Assembly (NCBI GenBank): GCA_037046615.1
Contig: JBAOHD010000024.1
Coordinates: forward strand, 1 to 64,000
Source: Phosphoribacter sp037046615
GTDB lineage: Bacteria > Actinomycetota > Actinomycetes > Actinomycetales > Dermatophilaceae
Direction: 5' to 3'
Length of the DNA stretch: 64,000 nt
The position numbers were made by a program, and so were the translations under genes. Below are positions 19,880-28,769 of this stretch, one piece after another (position 1 is the stretch's first letter; each line of letters starts with the position of its first letter). Under the pieces are notes generated by a model that was not told the DNA's origin, searched no databases, and saw nothing but the letters and a program-made list of their open reading frames with translations.

Positions 19880-20378
19880 GATCACCGCCGCCACGGAGCT
19901 GGTCGACCACATGGTCGACCACGGGGCGCAGCACCGACAGGGCGTCCGCGACCCCTCCCCGGGAGCCAGGCAGGTTGACGACGAGAGTCCGCCCGCTGAT
20001 CCCTGCCAACCCACGCGTGATCGACGCGAGCGCCAAACCGCGGCTGATCCCGACATGACGCACGAGCTCTGGTATGCCGGGTATCTCCCGCTCGAGGAAC
20101 GGTCGGGTCTGCTCCGGGGTCACGTCGCCGGGCGCAACCCCGGTGCCCCCGGTCGTGATGACGACCGCCGGGGACGAGGCGAGGGCCGCGCCGATCGCGT
20201 GACCGACCTCCGGCCCGTCGGGGACGACGATCTGCGGCGGCACGGCATACCCCCACTCCTGGAGGGTCGCGACGAGGACGGGACCCGTGCGGTCCTCGTA
20301 GGTCCCGTCAGAAGCGCGCGTGGACGCGACGATGACGACCGCGCGCGGCGCCGCCGCACCCCCGAGCGATCCCGTCAT
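19863..20378 (-). CDS. mog: Molybdopterin adenylyltransferase-like protein (MogA/MoaB family)
   Basis: Start chosen at ATG 20378, which overlaps the moaC stop as ATGA; 171 residues. The motif TTGGTGVAPGDVTPEQTRP is diagnostic of MogA/MoaB, and AVVIVASTRASDGTYEDRTG forms the first strand and loop. The C-terminal NLPGSRGGVADAL is also conserved. MogA activates molybdopterin by adenylylation before metal insertion by MoeA. It lies in a coupled cluster with moaC and a moeA-like gene. Confidence 0.85.
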   Translation of the reverse strand: MTGSLGGAAAPRAVVIVASTRASDGTYEDRTGPVLVATLQEWGYAVPPQIVVPDGPEVGHAIGAALASSPAVVITTGGTGVAPGDVTPEQTRPFLEREIPGIPELVRHVGISRGLALASITRGLAGISGRTLVVNLPGSRGGVADALSVLRPVVDHVVDQLRGGGDHDQAG

Positions 20379-20866
20379 GCGGTCGTCACCTCTCGCCAAT
20401 CTCCCGAGCGGCCGCCGGCCTTGGCGGTCACCCGGATGTCGGTGATGCGGGCGTGCCGGTCGACCGCCTTCACCATGTCGACGAGGGCGAGCGCCGCGAC
20501 GGCGACGGCCGTGAGCGCTTCCATCTCGATGCCGGTGCGATCGGCGGTGCGGACGCTCGCCTCGATGTCCACGCCGTCGTCGACGACGGTCAGGTCGACG
20601 GCTGCGAAGTGGACTGCCACCGGGTGAGCCAGCGGGATGAGCTCCGGGGTGCGTTTGACCGCCTGGATGCCGGCGATCCGCGCCACCGCAAGCGCGTCGC
20701 CCTTGGGCACGGCGCCATCGTGCAGCGCGGCGATCGCCGCAGGAGACAGGAGCACGCGTCCGGCCGCGCTCGCACTCCGAGCGGTGATCGCCTTCGCGCT
20801 CACGTCGACCATGGCGGCCGTGCCGTCGTCTCGGACATGGGTCAGCCGGGCTGGGGTGTCACTCAT
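20375..20866 (-). CDS. moaC: Cyclic pyranopterin monophosphate synthase
   Basis: 163 residues, normal length. TPELIPLAHPVAVHFAAVDL, IEASVRTADRTGIEMEALTA and DIRVTAKAGGRSGDW cover the conserved pocket of MoaC, including the K-A-G-G-R-S-G motif. MoaC converts the 8-cyclo-dihydroguanosine triphosphate made by MoaA into cyclic pyranopterin monophosphate, an early step of molybdenum cofactor synthesis. Its start and stop overlap both neighbours, so it is translated as part of an operon. moaA and moaE are not in the window. Confidence 0.92.
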   Translation of the reverse strand: MSDTPARLTHVRDDGTAAMVDVSAKAITARSASAAGRVLLSPAAIAALHDGAVPKGDALAVARIAGIQAVKRTPELIPLAHPVAVHFAAVDLTVVDDGVDIEASVRTADRTGIEMEALTAVAVAALALVDMVKAVDRHARITDIRVTAKAGGRSGDWREVTTA

Positions 20867-22095
20867 CGCTGGCCTCCTTCGGGTGAGCCCACGACGATCG
20901 CCTCGGCCTCGTCGCCTGCGGACAAGGCTGTCACCTCGGCGGGCACGAGCAGGTATGCCGTTGCTTCGGCCAGATCGGCGACGAAATGCGACCCCTGGCC
21001 GGACACCGGGTGAGCCATGAGTCGGTCGCCGTCTTGTGAGAGGAGGGCTCGGGCGATCTGCAGTTTGCCCGCGGGCGATCGCATCCCCGCCGCGAGCGTG
21101 ACGCGGACGGTCGCGGTGGCCGGGTCGAGCCCGAGCAGGCGGCGGATCGCCGGACGGACGAACATCTCGAACGACACTGCGGCCGAGACCGGGTTGCCGG
21201 GCAATCCGAAAAACGTCACGCGAGCTGCGCCGAGGAAACCGAACCCCTGCGGCTTGCCCGGTTGCATCGCGACCTGGACGAACTCCACCGTGCCTGAGTC
21301 GCGCAGCACGTCCTTGACGACGTCGTGGACCCCCATGCTCACGCCGCCTGACGTGATGACGATGTCGACCTCGTTGGCTAGGCGGTCGAGCAATTCCCGA
21401 ACGCTCGCCGGGTCGTCGCCGACGCTCCCCCGGTATGCCGTCCGCCCACCACAGGCCTCGACGAGGGTTGCGAGCAGGATGCTGTTGGAGTCGTAGATCT
21501 GCCCGTCGCGCAGGGGGCTGCCGGGCGGGACGAGTTCGGCTCCGGTCGACACGACCGCGACCCGGGGGCGCGGGTGAGCCGCCACCCGACCATGGCCAGC
21601 GGCAGCAAGGAGAGCGAGCCGGCGAGGGGTGAGGACCAGTCCCGGGGCGAGGACCTCACCGCCACGGCGCAGGTCCTCGCCCTGACGGCGGATGGAGGTG
21701 TCGGCGCGCACCTCGTCTGTGATCGCGACGACGTCATCACCACCGTCGGTGAGCTCGACCTTGACGACCGTGTCGGCGCCCGCAGGCATGGGGGCGCCGG
21801 TCATGATCTGGATCGCCTCACCCTCTCCCACCACCATGTCTGCTGCGGAATCGCCTGCGGCGCAATGTCCGACGACCCTGAGGCACACCGGACGCTCAGG
21901 CGAGGCGCCCTGCAGATCGGCGGCGCGGACGGCATACCCGTCCATGGCGGAGTTGTCGAAGCCGGGGAGGTCGACGAGGGACGTGAGCGTCTCGGTCGCG
22001 ACGAGCCCGGCGGCCTCGGCGAGCGGAAGCGACACCGGAGATAGGGGGACGATCTGGGCCAGGACGGCGAGGCGGTGCTCGGCCACAGTCCTCAC
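20863..22095 (-). CDS. Gephyrin-like Glp / molybdopterin molybdenumtransferase (MoeA family)
   Basis: 410 residues, complete. Conserved MoeA/gephyrin segments are DLPGFDNSAMDGYAVRAADL, IMTGAPMPAGADTVVKVE, GRVAAHPRPRVAVVSTGAEL, VITSGGVSMGVHDVVKDVL and FGLPGNPVSAAVSFEMFVRP. MoeA inserts molybdate into adenylylated molybdopterin. In Corynebacterium the paralogue in this gene neighbourhood is Glp, which binds FtsZ and the receptor GlpR. The galU-like gene upstream and GlpR-like gene downstream match that layout, so a division role is likely alongside or instead of cofactor synthesis. Sequence alone does not separate the two. Confidence 0.85.
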   Translation of the reverse strand: MRTVAEHRLAVLAQIVPLSPVSLPLAEAAGLVATETLTSLVDLPGFDNSAMDGYAVRAADLQGASPERPVCLRVVGHCAAGDSAADMVVGEGEAIQIMTGAPMPAGADTVVKVELTDGGDDVVAITDEVRADTSIRRQGEDLRRGGEVLAPGLVLTPRRLALLAAAGHGRVAAHPRPRVAVVSTGAELVPPGSPLRDGQIYDSNSILLATLVEACGGRTAYRGSVGDDPASVRELLDRLANEVDIVITSGGVSMGVHDVVKDVLRDSGTVEFVQVAMQPGKPQGFGFLGAARVTFFGLPGNPVSAAVSFEMFVRPAIRRLLGLDPATATVRVTLAAGMRSPAGKLQIARALLSQDGDRLMAHPVSGQGSHFVADLAEATAYLLVPAEVTALSAGDEAEAIVVGSPEGGQR

Positions 22096-23498
22096 GAGCG
22101 CAACACCGCCCCGTCGGGGATCTGCAGGGTCGTCGACCGACCGCGGGTGTCGATGTCGACGTCCCCGAGGCAGGTCACGTGTCCCCCGACGACGACATCC
22201 CCGACGATCCGCAGCGACGTGCAGTGCCGCAAGCTCGGTGAGCCGCCGGGGAATCGCGACTCGAAGTCGTCGATGAGACGGAACTCGGGCCCGAGCTCGA
22301 TCACGGGCACGGGGTGGAGGCCGATGCGCTCCAGCGCAAAGTCCTCGTCGATGCGATAGCGATCTGACCGGATGAGCAGGAGATCGGCCGTCGTCTTGAC
22401 CGGCTCGAATCGCCGGCGTGACACGAGCAGTGCCTGGGCGCCATCGACCGACTCGACGGCCGCCCCCATCGCCGACTCGAGTTGGAGGACCGGGATCGAT
22501 GTCGGGTCGGTGGGATCGACCGTCTTGCGGTTGACAATGACCGGCAGGGCTCGCTCAGGCGCGGACGCGAGCTCGGCGACGACGTCGACGCGCACCCAGA
22601 GGCTGTTGGCATTGAAGAACCGATGACGTGCGATGTCTGCGAAGGCGGATTCTTCCCCCGGCGCGACCATCGCCAGCTCCCGAAGGATGAGCCGACCGTC
22701 CTCCCGGCGGCGAGCAAAGTGACCTCCCTTGCGGTCGTTGGCCGTCCGGACGCAGGCTTCGACGACGAGCGGCAGATCGTGCTCGATGACCCAGCTCGCG
22801 ATCGCAGGGTCGCACGTGGCGCCGAGGTTGTCGGCGTTGGAGATGAAGACATACCGGACGCCGCGCTCGACGAGCTGGTCGAGGATGCCGGACTCAGCCA
22901 AGGAGGCGAACACGTCGCCGTGGCCGGGCGGGCACCACTCCAGTTCCCGGTCGGTCGGCCAGTCAACTGGTGCCATCGTGCCGCTCACCACCTTGGGCAC
23001 CGCACCTTGGAGGAAGTCCAGGGAAAGCCCCTCCACAGCCAGGTCTGGATATGCCGCGAGCGCTCGCGCGGTGTCTTCCCGCGTGCGGAACGAGTTCATG
23101 AACACCAGCGGTAGTGAGACGGCATACCGCTTGCGCAGGGAGAGCACCTGACGGGCGATGACGTCGAGGAAGGTGAGCCCGTCACGCACGACGAGGGCGC
23201 TCTTGGGGCCGTCGAGGCCCATCGTTGTGCCGAGGCCGCCGTTGAGCTTCACGACGGCAACGTGGGATAGAGCCTGTGCGGCCGTCTCGTCGGCGACCTC
23301 GTGAGCGGAGAGATGCGGGAGGTCGTCCACGGGGTCGATAGAGCCTTCTGGGATGAGACCTCGGGCGCCGGCGGCGACCGCGAGGTAGTGGGTGGTGAAC
23401 TGGCCGATAGTGCGTTCGCCGGCGCCCCTGGCGCGCATCCGCCGTTGGGCCTCCGCGAGATTGTCCCGATGTTCGGCGGCAAGTTCCCCTCTCATCAC
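22092..23498 (-). CDS. UTP-glucose-1-phosphate uridylyltransferase, eukaryotic-type UDPGP family
   Basis: 468 residues. VVKLNGGLGTTMGLDGPKSA is the nucleotide-binding loop of the UGP2-type UDPGP family; PLVFMNSFRTREDTARAL, PPGHGDVFASLAESG, FISNADNLGATCDPAIASWV and FFNANSLWVRVD are further family hallmarks. The C-terminal part contains left-handed beta-helix-like hexapeptides (VVGGHVTCLGDVDIDTRG). It makes UDP-glucose for cell-wall and capsule sugars. It overlaps the Glp/MoeA start by four bases and heads the minus-strand cluster. Confidence 0.9.
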   Translation of the reverse strand: MMRGELAAEHRDNLAEAQRRMRARGAGERTIGQFTTHYLAVAAGARGLIPEGSIDPVDDLPHLSAHEVADETAAQALSHVAVVKLNGGLGTTMGLDGPKSALVVRDGLTFLDVIARQVLSLRKRYAVSLPLVFMNSFRTREDTARALAAYPDLAVEGLSLDFLQGAVPKVVSGTMAPVDWPTDRELEWCPPGHGDVFASLAESGILDQLVERGVRYVFISNADNLGATCDPAIASWVIEHDLPLVVEACVRTANDRKGGHFARRREDGRLILRELAMVAPGEESAFADIARHRFFNANSLWVRVDVVAELASAPERALPVIVNRKTVDPTDPTSIPVLQLESAMGAAVESVDGAQALLVSRRRFEPVKTTADLLLIRSDRYRIDEDFALERIGLHPVPVIELGPEFRLIDDFESRFPGGSPSLRHCTSLRIVGDVVVGGHVTCLGDVDIDTRGRSTTLQIPDGAVLRS

Positions 23499-23551
23499 GA
23501 GGCCAGCCTAACCGCGGCCCTGGGCACCGGGCCGTGACCTACGCTGGCCCG

Positions 23552-24157
23552 GTGTCCACCCCCGACAGTGACGTCGCGGAGCGAAAAGCGCGCCTGCGCG
23601 AGACCGTCCGCGCGGGCCGCAGGCATCGGCGTGACGCCGATCCCGAGGGCTGCGCACGCGCGCTGGCCGCGGGTGCGCTCGCGGCGGCGACCCTCGCGTC
23701 GCTCGCGGCACACCCCCGCGCCGGGCACCCACTGATCGTCACGGCATACGACTCCTGGACGACTGAGCCCCCCACGGAGGCGCTCGTGGCGGCGCTCGGT
23801 CAGGCGGGGCACACCGTCCTCCTGCCGATCACACACCCGCTGCCCGACCGGACCCTCGACTGGTATGCCGCAGGCACCGGCCCGCAGGAGCCGTGGGGCG
23901 TCGACGCCATCGCGCGGGCAGACCTCGTGTTGACCCCCGGGTTACTCGTCGACTCGGCAGGCACGCGCCTGGGTCAGGGAGGTGGCTACTACGACGCGTC
24001 CTTGGCCCTGGTGCGGCCGGGCACTCCGGTTGTCGTCGTCCTCTGGGATGACGAGCTCACGACAGACTCACTCCCCCGCGATGATCACGACCGACCGGTC
24101 GACGGGGTGATCCGACCCGGCTTCGGACTGACGTGGTTCGCCCGGGCGCTCGACTGA
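23552..24157 (+). CDS. 5-formyltetrahydrofolate cyclo-ligase family protein
   Basis: GTG 23552 was chosen because TACGCT lies six bases upstream, as in a leaderless transcript; an in-frame ATG 18 bases earlier overlaps that box. The protein has 201 residues. ERKARLRETVRAGRRHR opens the domain; AGHTVLLPITHPLPDRTLDW and LVLTPGLLVDSAGTRLGQGG followed by GYYDASLAL form the ATP and substrate site (the G-x-R-L-G-x-G-G-G-Y-Y-D motif). It converts 5-formyl-THF to 5,10-methenyl-THF with ATP. It is divergent from the UDPGP gene. Confidence 0.88.
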   Translation: MSTPDSDVAERKARLRETVRAGRRHRRDADPEGCARALAAGALAAATLASLAAHPRAGHPLIVTAYDSWTTEPPTEALVAALGQAGHTVLLPITHPLPDRTLDWYAAGTGPQEPWGVDAIARADLVLTPGLLVDSAGTRLGQGGGYYDASLALVRPGTPVVVVLWDDELTTDSLPRDDHDRPVDGVIRPGFGLTWFARALD

Positions 24158-24207
24158 AAGACTGACCCCATCACCTGACGACATTCCCGGGGCGAGAGGG
24201 GCCGACG

Positions 24208-25833
24208 ATGTTCCATGCCGGCATCCATGCGCTCGATCTCGGGTCCCTCGCCGCCGTGGGTTATGACCTCACCGATCTCACGACGACCATGCTCCTCGGG
24301 GCATTCGTCCTGTTCCTGGCGCTCATCTCGGTGCGGATTTCCGACCGCTCCGGGGTGCCGGTCATGCTCCTCTACCTCGGGATCGGCCTGCTCTTCGGCG
24401 CCGACGGTGTGGGGATCCGGTTCGACGACGCTGGCCTCACCCAAGTGCTCGGGTATGCCGCTCTCGTCCTCATCCTCGCCGACGGTGGCCTCACGACGTC
24501 GTGGAGCGGGATCAAACGCTCGGTCGCACCAGCGTTGGTCCTGTCGACGGTCGGGGTGCTCGTGTCGATCCTCGTCGTGGCCGCCGGCGCGACGCTCATC
24601 TTCGGTTGGTCGTGGCGGCTGTCGCTGCTCGTCGGTGCCATCCTCGCCTCGACCGACGCCGCCGCCGTCTTCTCCGTCCTGCGCAACGTCGCCCTGCCCC
24701 GGCGCGTCCGCGGCATGCTCGAAGCAGAGTCGGGCTTCAACGACGCCCCGGTCGTCATCATCACGACCGCCCTCGCGCTCCAACTGTCGACCGCCGCCGA
24801 CGACACTGCGTGGGGACCCCTGCTCGCGCTAGCGCTCGTCGAACTCGCCGTCGGCGCCCTCATCGGCATCTTCATCGGCTGGCTCGCCGGGCGCCTCGTG
24901 CGTCGACTCGCCGCCGGCGCCTCCGGCCTGTTCGCCATCGCCGTCCTCGTGATCCCGATCCTCGCGTATGCCGTGGCGTCGGCCGCCCACATGTCCGGCT
25001 TCATCGCGGCATACCTCGGAGCCCTCGTCCTGGGCAATATGGACCTGCCGCACGAAAACGCCGTCCACGCCTTCGCTTCTGCGGTCGGCACCCTGTCGCA
25101 GATCGGACTGTTCTTCCTCCTCGGACTGCTCGCATCCCCGGGGCGCCTCGGGAGCCAGATCGTGCCGGCCCTCGTCTTGGGCTTCGTCCTACTCGTCGTG
25201 GCGCGTCCCCTATCGGTGGTCGTGTCCCTCGCGCCCTTCCGGATCCCCTGGCGTGATCAAGTCTTCTTGTCGTGGGCAGGGCTGCGGGGGGCCGTGCCCG
25301 TCGTGCTCGCGACCGTGCCGGTGACGCTCGGGGCGGCCGGGATGACGTGGATCTTCGACTTCGTCTTCGTCCTCGTCCTCATCTACACCCTCCTCCAGGC
25401 GCCGACGCTGCCATGGCTGGCCGAACGGCTCGGCCTGGTCGAGTCGATCCAGCCCGTGCCGTTGCACGTCGAGACCACCGTGCTCGACCGCATGAACGCC
25501 GAGATCGTCACCGCTCGCATCGGACCGACGTCGAAGTTGCACGGGGTGGAGGTCTTCGAGCTGCGCCTGCCGCCCGGGGCCAATGTCACGCTCGTCGTCC
25601 GCGACGAGCGGGCCTTCGTGCCCTCCGGGGTGACCCGACTGCACCGCGGCGACGAGTTGCTCCTGGTCACCCCGGCGCCCCTGCGCCACGACGTGCAAAA
25701 ACGCCTCGTCATGGTGAGCCGGTATGGCCGGCTCGCGGGATGGGTCGACGAAGACGCTCCTCCGCTGGGTCGTCGCGCGAGGGCCCGCCGCACGGCGGGG
25801 CGGCTCTGGCGCCGGGCGGCCGTCCGCCGCTGA
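24208..25833 (+). CDS. K+/H+ antiporter, CPA1 family with TrkA-C domain
   Basis: 541 residues. About 12-13 membrane helices span residues 20-400; the ion-exchange signature MLEAESGFNDAPVVIITTAL contains the conserved Asn-Asp pair. The segment FLSWAGLRGAVPVVLATVPV is characteristic of NhaP2/CvrA-type potassium/proton antiporters. The soluble end (residues 415-510) resembles a TrkA-C ligand domain (LHGVEVFELRLPPGANVTLV). It should expel K+ in exchange for protons. The start ATG 24208 was chosen because translation begins just before the first helix. Confidence 0.85.
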   Translation: MFHAGIHALDLGSLAAVGYDLTDLTTTMLLGAFVLFLALISVRISDRSGVPVMLLYLGIGLLFGADGVGIRFDDAGLTQVLGYAALVLILADGGLTTSWSGIKRSVAPALVLSTVGVLVSILVVAAGATLIFGWSWRLSLLVGAILASTDAAAVFSVLRNVALPRRVRGMLEAESGFNDAPVVIITTALALQLSTAADDTAWGPLLALALVELAVGALIGIFIGWLAGRLVRRLAAGASGLFAIAVLVIPILAYAVASAAHMSGFIAAYLGALVLGNMDLPHENAVHAFASAVGTLSQIGLFFLLGLLASPGRLGSQIVPALVLGFVLLVVARPLSVVVSLAPFRIPWRDQVFLSWAGLRGAVPVVLATVPVTLGAAGMTWIFDFVFVLVLIYTLLQAPTLPWLAERLGLVESIQPVPLHVETTVLDRMNAEIVTARIGPTSKLHGVEVFELRLPPGANVTLVVRDERAFVPSGVTRLHRGDELLLVTPAPLRHDVQKRLVMVSRYGRLAGWVDEDAPPLGRRARARRTAGRLWRRAAVRR

Positions 25834-25971
25834 GATCCCGGCCCGGGATCCGGGTCGGGTGCGGGTCAGGCGTCAGGGGTCTGGGGTCGGGGCTCGTGAG
25901 CGCGATTCGGGTATGCCGTGTGGCGCCCGTAGAATCCCCACGCTGCTCCCGCACCACCCGAAGAGGACTCT

Positions 25972-26364
25972 GTGCCCACCTACGCCTACGCATGCACCGC
26001 GTGCGACCACGCCTTCGATTTCGTCCAGTCGTTCAGCGACGACCCGCTCTCGGTGTGCCCCGAGTGCGGCGGGCGGCTTCGCAAGAAGTACGGCTCGATC
26101 GGCGTGACGTTCAAGGGGTCCGGCTTCTACCGCACCGACTCGCGGGCCGCCGGCAAGAGCGGATCGTCGTCGACGGCCTCCGCGGGTGGGTCGTCTGGCT
26201 CGGGGTCCGGCTCCTCGGAGTCTGGGGCCGGCTCTGGGTCCGGGTCCTCTGGGTCCTCTGGGTCGTCCGGGTCGGACTCCTCGGCTGGTTCTGGGTCGAC
26301 CACGTCGTCGGGTTCGGCCGCCTCACCGGCCACGTCGACGCCGGCATCGTCCTCGACGTCCTAA
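25972..26364 (+). CDS. FmdB-type zinc-ribbon protein with Ser/Gly-rich tail
   Basis: GTG at 25972; 130 residues. The N-terminus has CTAC (8-11) and CPEC (29-32), the two zinc-binding knuckles of the FmdB/CxxC regulatory family, followed by GGRLRKKYGSIGVTFKGSGFY. Residues about 62-130 are almost pure Ser/Gly with a few Thr, Ala and Glu. The function of these small zinc ribbons is unknown; in methylotrophs FmdB regulates an amide operon. TAGAAT at about 25930 is a good -10 box. Confidence 0.8.
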   Translation: MPTYAYACTACDHAFDFVQSFSDDPLSVCPECGGRLRKKYGSIGVTFKGSGFYRTDSRAAGKSGSSSTASAGGSSGSGSGSSESGAGSGSGSSGSSGSSGSDSSAGSGSTTSSGSAASPATSTPASSSTS

Positions 26365-26472
26365 TCGGTCTCAGCCCGGCCGTCATCCCCATCCCGCTCG
26401 GCACACGTCGCACCATCCCCACCCGGCACGTTGCCCCCGGGAAGACGTCCGGGTGCGGCATACCCTGTCGCC

Positions 26473-27354
26473 ATGACCGCAGAGCCTGCCGCGACCGCAG
26501 ATCGCCCCACTGACAGCCCGGAGGGCGCGGACCGGCCCACCGCCGAAATCGGGGTCATCGGCGGGTCCGGGTTTTACCGCTTCCTCGACGGCGCGCGCCG
26601 CGTCACCGTCGACACCCCTTACGGACACCCGAGCGACGACCTCGTCATCGGGCAGCTGCACGGCCGATCAGTCGCCTTCGTCGCGCGCCATGGCCACGAC
26701 CACCGCTTCCCACCGCACCGGATCAACTACCGGGCCAATCTGTGGGCGCTGCGCTCGGTCGGAGTGCGCCAAGTGCTCGCTCCCTGCGCTGTCGGGGCAC
26801 TCGACCCCGCCCTCGGCCCGGGCACCGTCGTCGTGCCCGACCAGGTCGTCGACCGCACCTGGGGCAGGGAGCACACGTTCTACGACGAGATCGGGGATGT
26901 CGTCCATGCCGGCTTTGCTGACCCCTACTGTGCGCGCGGTCGCGGGGCCGTCGCCCAAGCACTCAACGCGAGCGGGTTCCCGCACTCACTCGGCGGCACC
27001 CTCGTGGTCATCAACGGGCCCCGCTTTTCGTCCCGAGCGGAGTCCCGGTGGCACCAGGCCGCAGGGTGGCAGCTCGTCGGGATGACCGCGATGCCCGAGG
27101 CGGCTCTCGCGAGGGAGTTGGCGATGTGCTTCACGACGGTGGCCATGGTCACCGACCTCGATGCCGGTGCTGAGCACGGCGAGGGTGTGACCCATGAGGA
27201 GGTCCTCGCGATCTTTGCCCGGTCGATGCCCGGCTTCAAGGCCCTCATCGGGGACGCGATCGGCCGACTCCCGGCCGCGGAGACTGACGCCGACGCCTCG
27301 TGTGCCTGCCGTCGCGCCCTGGATGGGCTCACGCTCCCGTTCACCCTGCCATGA
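26473..27354 (+). CDS. S-methyl-5'-thioadenosine phosphorylase family protein
   Basis: ATG 26473 was chosen because CATACCCT lies directly upstream, consistent with a leaderless start; 293 residues. IGVIGGSGFYRFLDGARRV, VAFVARHGHDHRFPPHRINY, GTVVVPDQVVDRTWGREHTF, NGPRFSSRAESRWHQAAGWQ and GMTAMPEAALARELAMCF follow the purine phosphorylase PNP/MTAP fold in order, including the phosphate loop and the Met-Thr-x-x-P-E motif. It releases adenine and methylthioribose-1-phosphate in methionine salvage. Its stop overlaps the next start by ATGA. Confidence 0.88.
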   Translation: MTAEPAATADRPTDSPEGADRPTAEIGVIGGSGFYRFLDGARRVTVDTPYGHPSDDLVIGQLHGRSVAFVARHGHDHRFPPHRINYRANLWALRSVGVRQVLAPCAVGALDPALGPGTVVVPDQVVDRTWGREHTFYDEIGDVVHAGFADPYCARGRGAVAQALNASGFPHSLGGTLVVINGPRFSSRAESRWHQAAGWQLVGMTAMPEAALARELAMCFTTVAMVTDLDAGAEHGEGVTHEEVLAIFARSMPGFKALIGDAIGRLPAAETDADASCACRRALDGLTLPFTLP

Positions 27355-28082
27355 CCGGGTGGCTCGGGCGGGCTGCGCCAGCCCTCGTCGCCAAGGGAGT
27401 TGGCCGCACCGCCCGGGCGCCGCGCTCACGGCGCACGGCATACCGCCTGCGGGTGGCGCGTCGGGTCCTGGCCGCCGCTCTCGTCGCGGTCGCCGTGTGG
27501 ACAACGACCGATCGGTTGCGCCCTGCCCCACCGACCCCTGCCCGGATGGTTGTCCTGGCTGCCCGTGACCTGCCAGCGGGCACGACTCTCGCCGCAGACG
27601 ACCTCACTCTCGGGCCCCTCGGCGCGGGATCGGCCGACATCGCTGGTCTGAATGGCCTCGATACAGCGGTCGGGAAGGTCCTCGACTCGCCGGTCACGGA
27701 GGGAGAGGTGCTCTCCCACACCAGATTTCGCGGCAGGGACCTGCTCACAGGTATGCCGTCCGGTCAGCTGGCTGTCGCCGTGCCTGTGGCCAATGCGCCC
27801 ATCGTGTCAGCGTTGGTCGAAGGCGACCGGGTGACGCTCGTTGGCACCAGCGACGGGGCGACGGTCGAGGCTGTCGTGCTGTCCCTGCCCCATGGTTCGG
27901 CCACCCCAGCGGGTGCCGGGCTGGCCGGGAGCCCGCTGACCGGCGGCGTGACCACGGGTCACGACAGCGCCATGCCGCTCATCGTCGCTGTCCCGCCAGC
28001 CACGATTGCGGTCGTAGCGCAGGAACTCGGCCGATCGGGCGTGAGCGCCGGCTTCGTCGTCGCGCTCCACAGCCGTTCCTGA
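27351..28082 (+). CDS. SAF-domain protein, CpaB/RcpC-like
   Basis: 243 residues. A basic N-terminus and one membrane helix (RVLAAALVAVAVWTTTD, about 40-56) precede a SAF domain: MVVLAARDLPAGTTLAADDL followed by GKVLDSPVTEGEVLSHTRF. CpaB-type proteins belong to Flp/Tad pilus assembly and may act in the periplasm. No other Tad genes occur in the window, so this may be an isolated SAF protein. Translation is coupled to the phosphorylase gene by ATGA at 27351. Confidence 0.65.
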   Translation: MTGWLGRAAPALVAKGVGRTARAPRSRRTAYRLRVARRVLAAALVAVAVWTTTDRLRPAPPTPARMVVLAARDLPAGTTLAADDLTLGPLGAGSADIAGLNGLDTAVGKVLDSPVTEGEVLSHTRFRGRDLLTGMPSGQLAVAVPVANAPIVSALVEGDRVTLVGTSDGATVEAVVLSLPHGSATPAGAGLAGSPLTGGVTTGHDSAMPLIVAVPPATIAVVAQELGRSGVSAGFVVALHSRS

Positions 28083-28394
28083 GAGCGACCCGATCGCGCC
28101 GAAGTGCCCCACGATCACGATCGATGACGTCCGCCGGAAGCCACGTCTGACCCAGCACACAGCACCCACATCCCGCAAGGCTTTGGGGTGTTTCGATTTT
28201 CACTATTCTCAGGCGTTCGGTACCGTTGTCTGGCTCGGGTGGCGTGGGATATGCCCTGCGGTGCTCGGGCAGTGACACCGCACCACACAGTTCATAGCTC
28301 CCCGGGGGCGAACTTACCCGCCCGTCACCCCTCACGTGAGGGGAGTTAACCCTCCCAGTGCCGGGAGCACCCCCAAGGAAAAGGACAACGACCC
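28083..28394. other. Intergenic region before mscL
   Basis: 312 bases without a gene. It contains an AT-richer patch near 28190-28215 that may hold a promoter, one GTATGCCG-like motif at 28248, and a 16-base palindrome (separate entry). No riboswitch or ORF with a plausible start is recognisable. AAGGAAAAGGA at about 28375 probably serves as the mscL ribosome binding site. Confidence 0.5.
28328..28343. promoter_or_regulatory. 16-base perfect palindrome upstream of mscL
   Basis: CCCCTCACGTGAGGGG centred on CACGTG lies 51 bases before the mscL start. It could be an operator for a dimeric regulator. It is too short of a loop to be a convincing RNA hairpin. No matching regulator is identifiable here. 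Confidence 0.4.
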
Positions 28395-28760
28395 ATGGTT
28401 AAGGGTTTCAAAGACTTCCTCATGCGCGGAAACGTCGTCGACCTCGCGGTTGCCGTCGTCATCGGTGCAGCGTTTGGCAAGGTCATCGACGGCTTCGTCG
28501 CCGTCATCATGGACCTCATCGGCAAGGTCGGCGGCACGCCGAACTTCTCGACCTGGGTCCCCGGTGGCGTCCACGTCGGTGACTTCCTCACCGCGCTGAT
28601 CTCCTTCGTCATCATCGCCGCCTCCGTCTACTTCATCGTCGTCGTGCCGCTCAACAAGCTGGCCGAGCGTCGCGCGAAGGGCGAGGAGCCGGAGACGGAC
28701 GCTCCCTCCGAGGAGGTCGCGCTCCTCACCGAGATCCGCGACGCCCTGCGCGCCCGCTGA
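28395..28760 (+). CDS. mscL: Large-conductance mechanosensitive channel
   Basis: 121 residues. The N-terminal amphipathic helix MVKGFKDFLMRGNVVDLAVA leads into TM1 with the pore-lining GAAFGKVIDG region; TM2 is FLTALISFVIIAASVYFIVV. The C-terminal helix (EEVALLTEIRDAL) forms the cytoplasmic bundle. MscL opens under extreme membrane tension to release solutes during osmotic downshock. The protein is complete and of normal length. Confidence 0.95.
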   Translation: MVKGFKDFLMRGNVVDLAVAVVIGAAFGKVIDGFVAVIMDLIGKVGGTPNFSTWVPGGVHVGDFLTALISFVIIAASVYFIVVVPLNKLAERRAKGEEPETDAPSEEVALLTEIRDALRAR

Positions 28761-28769
28761 TTTCACGCC

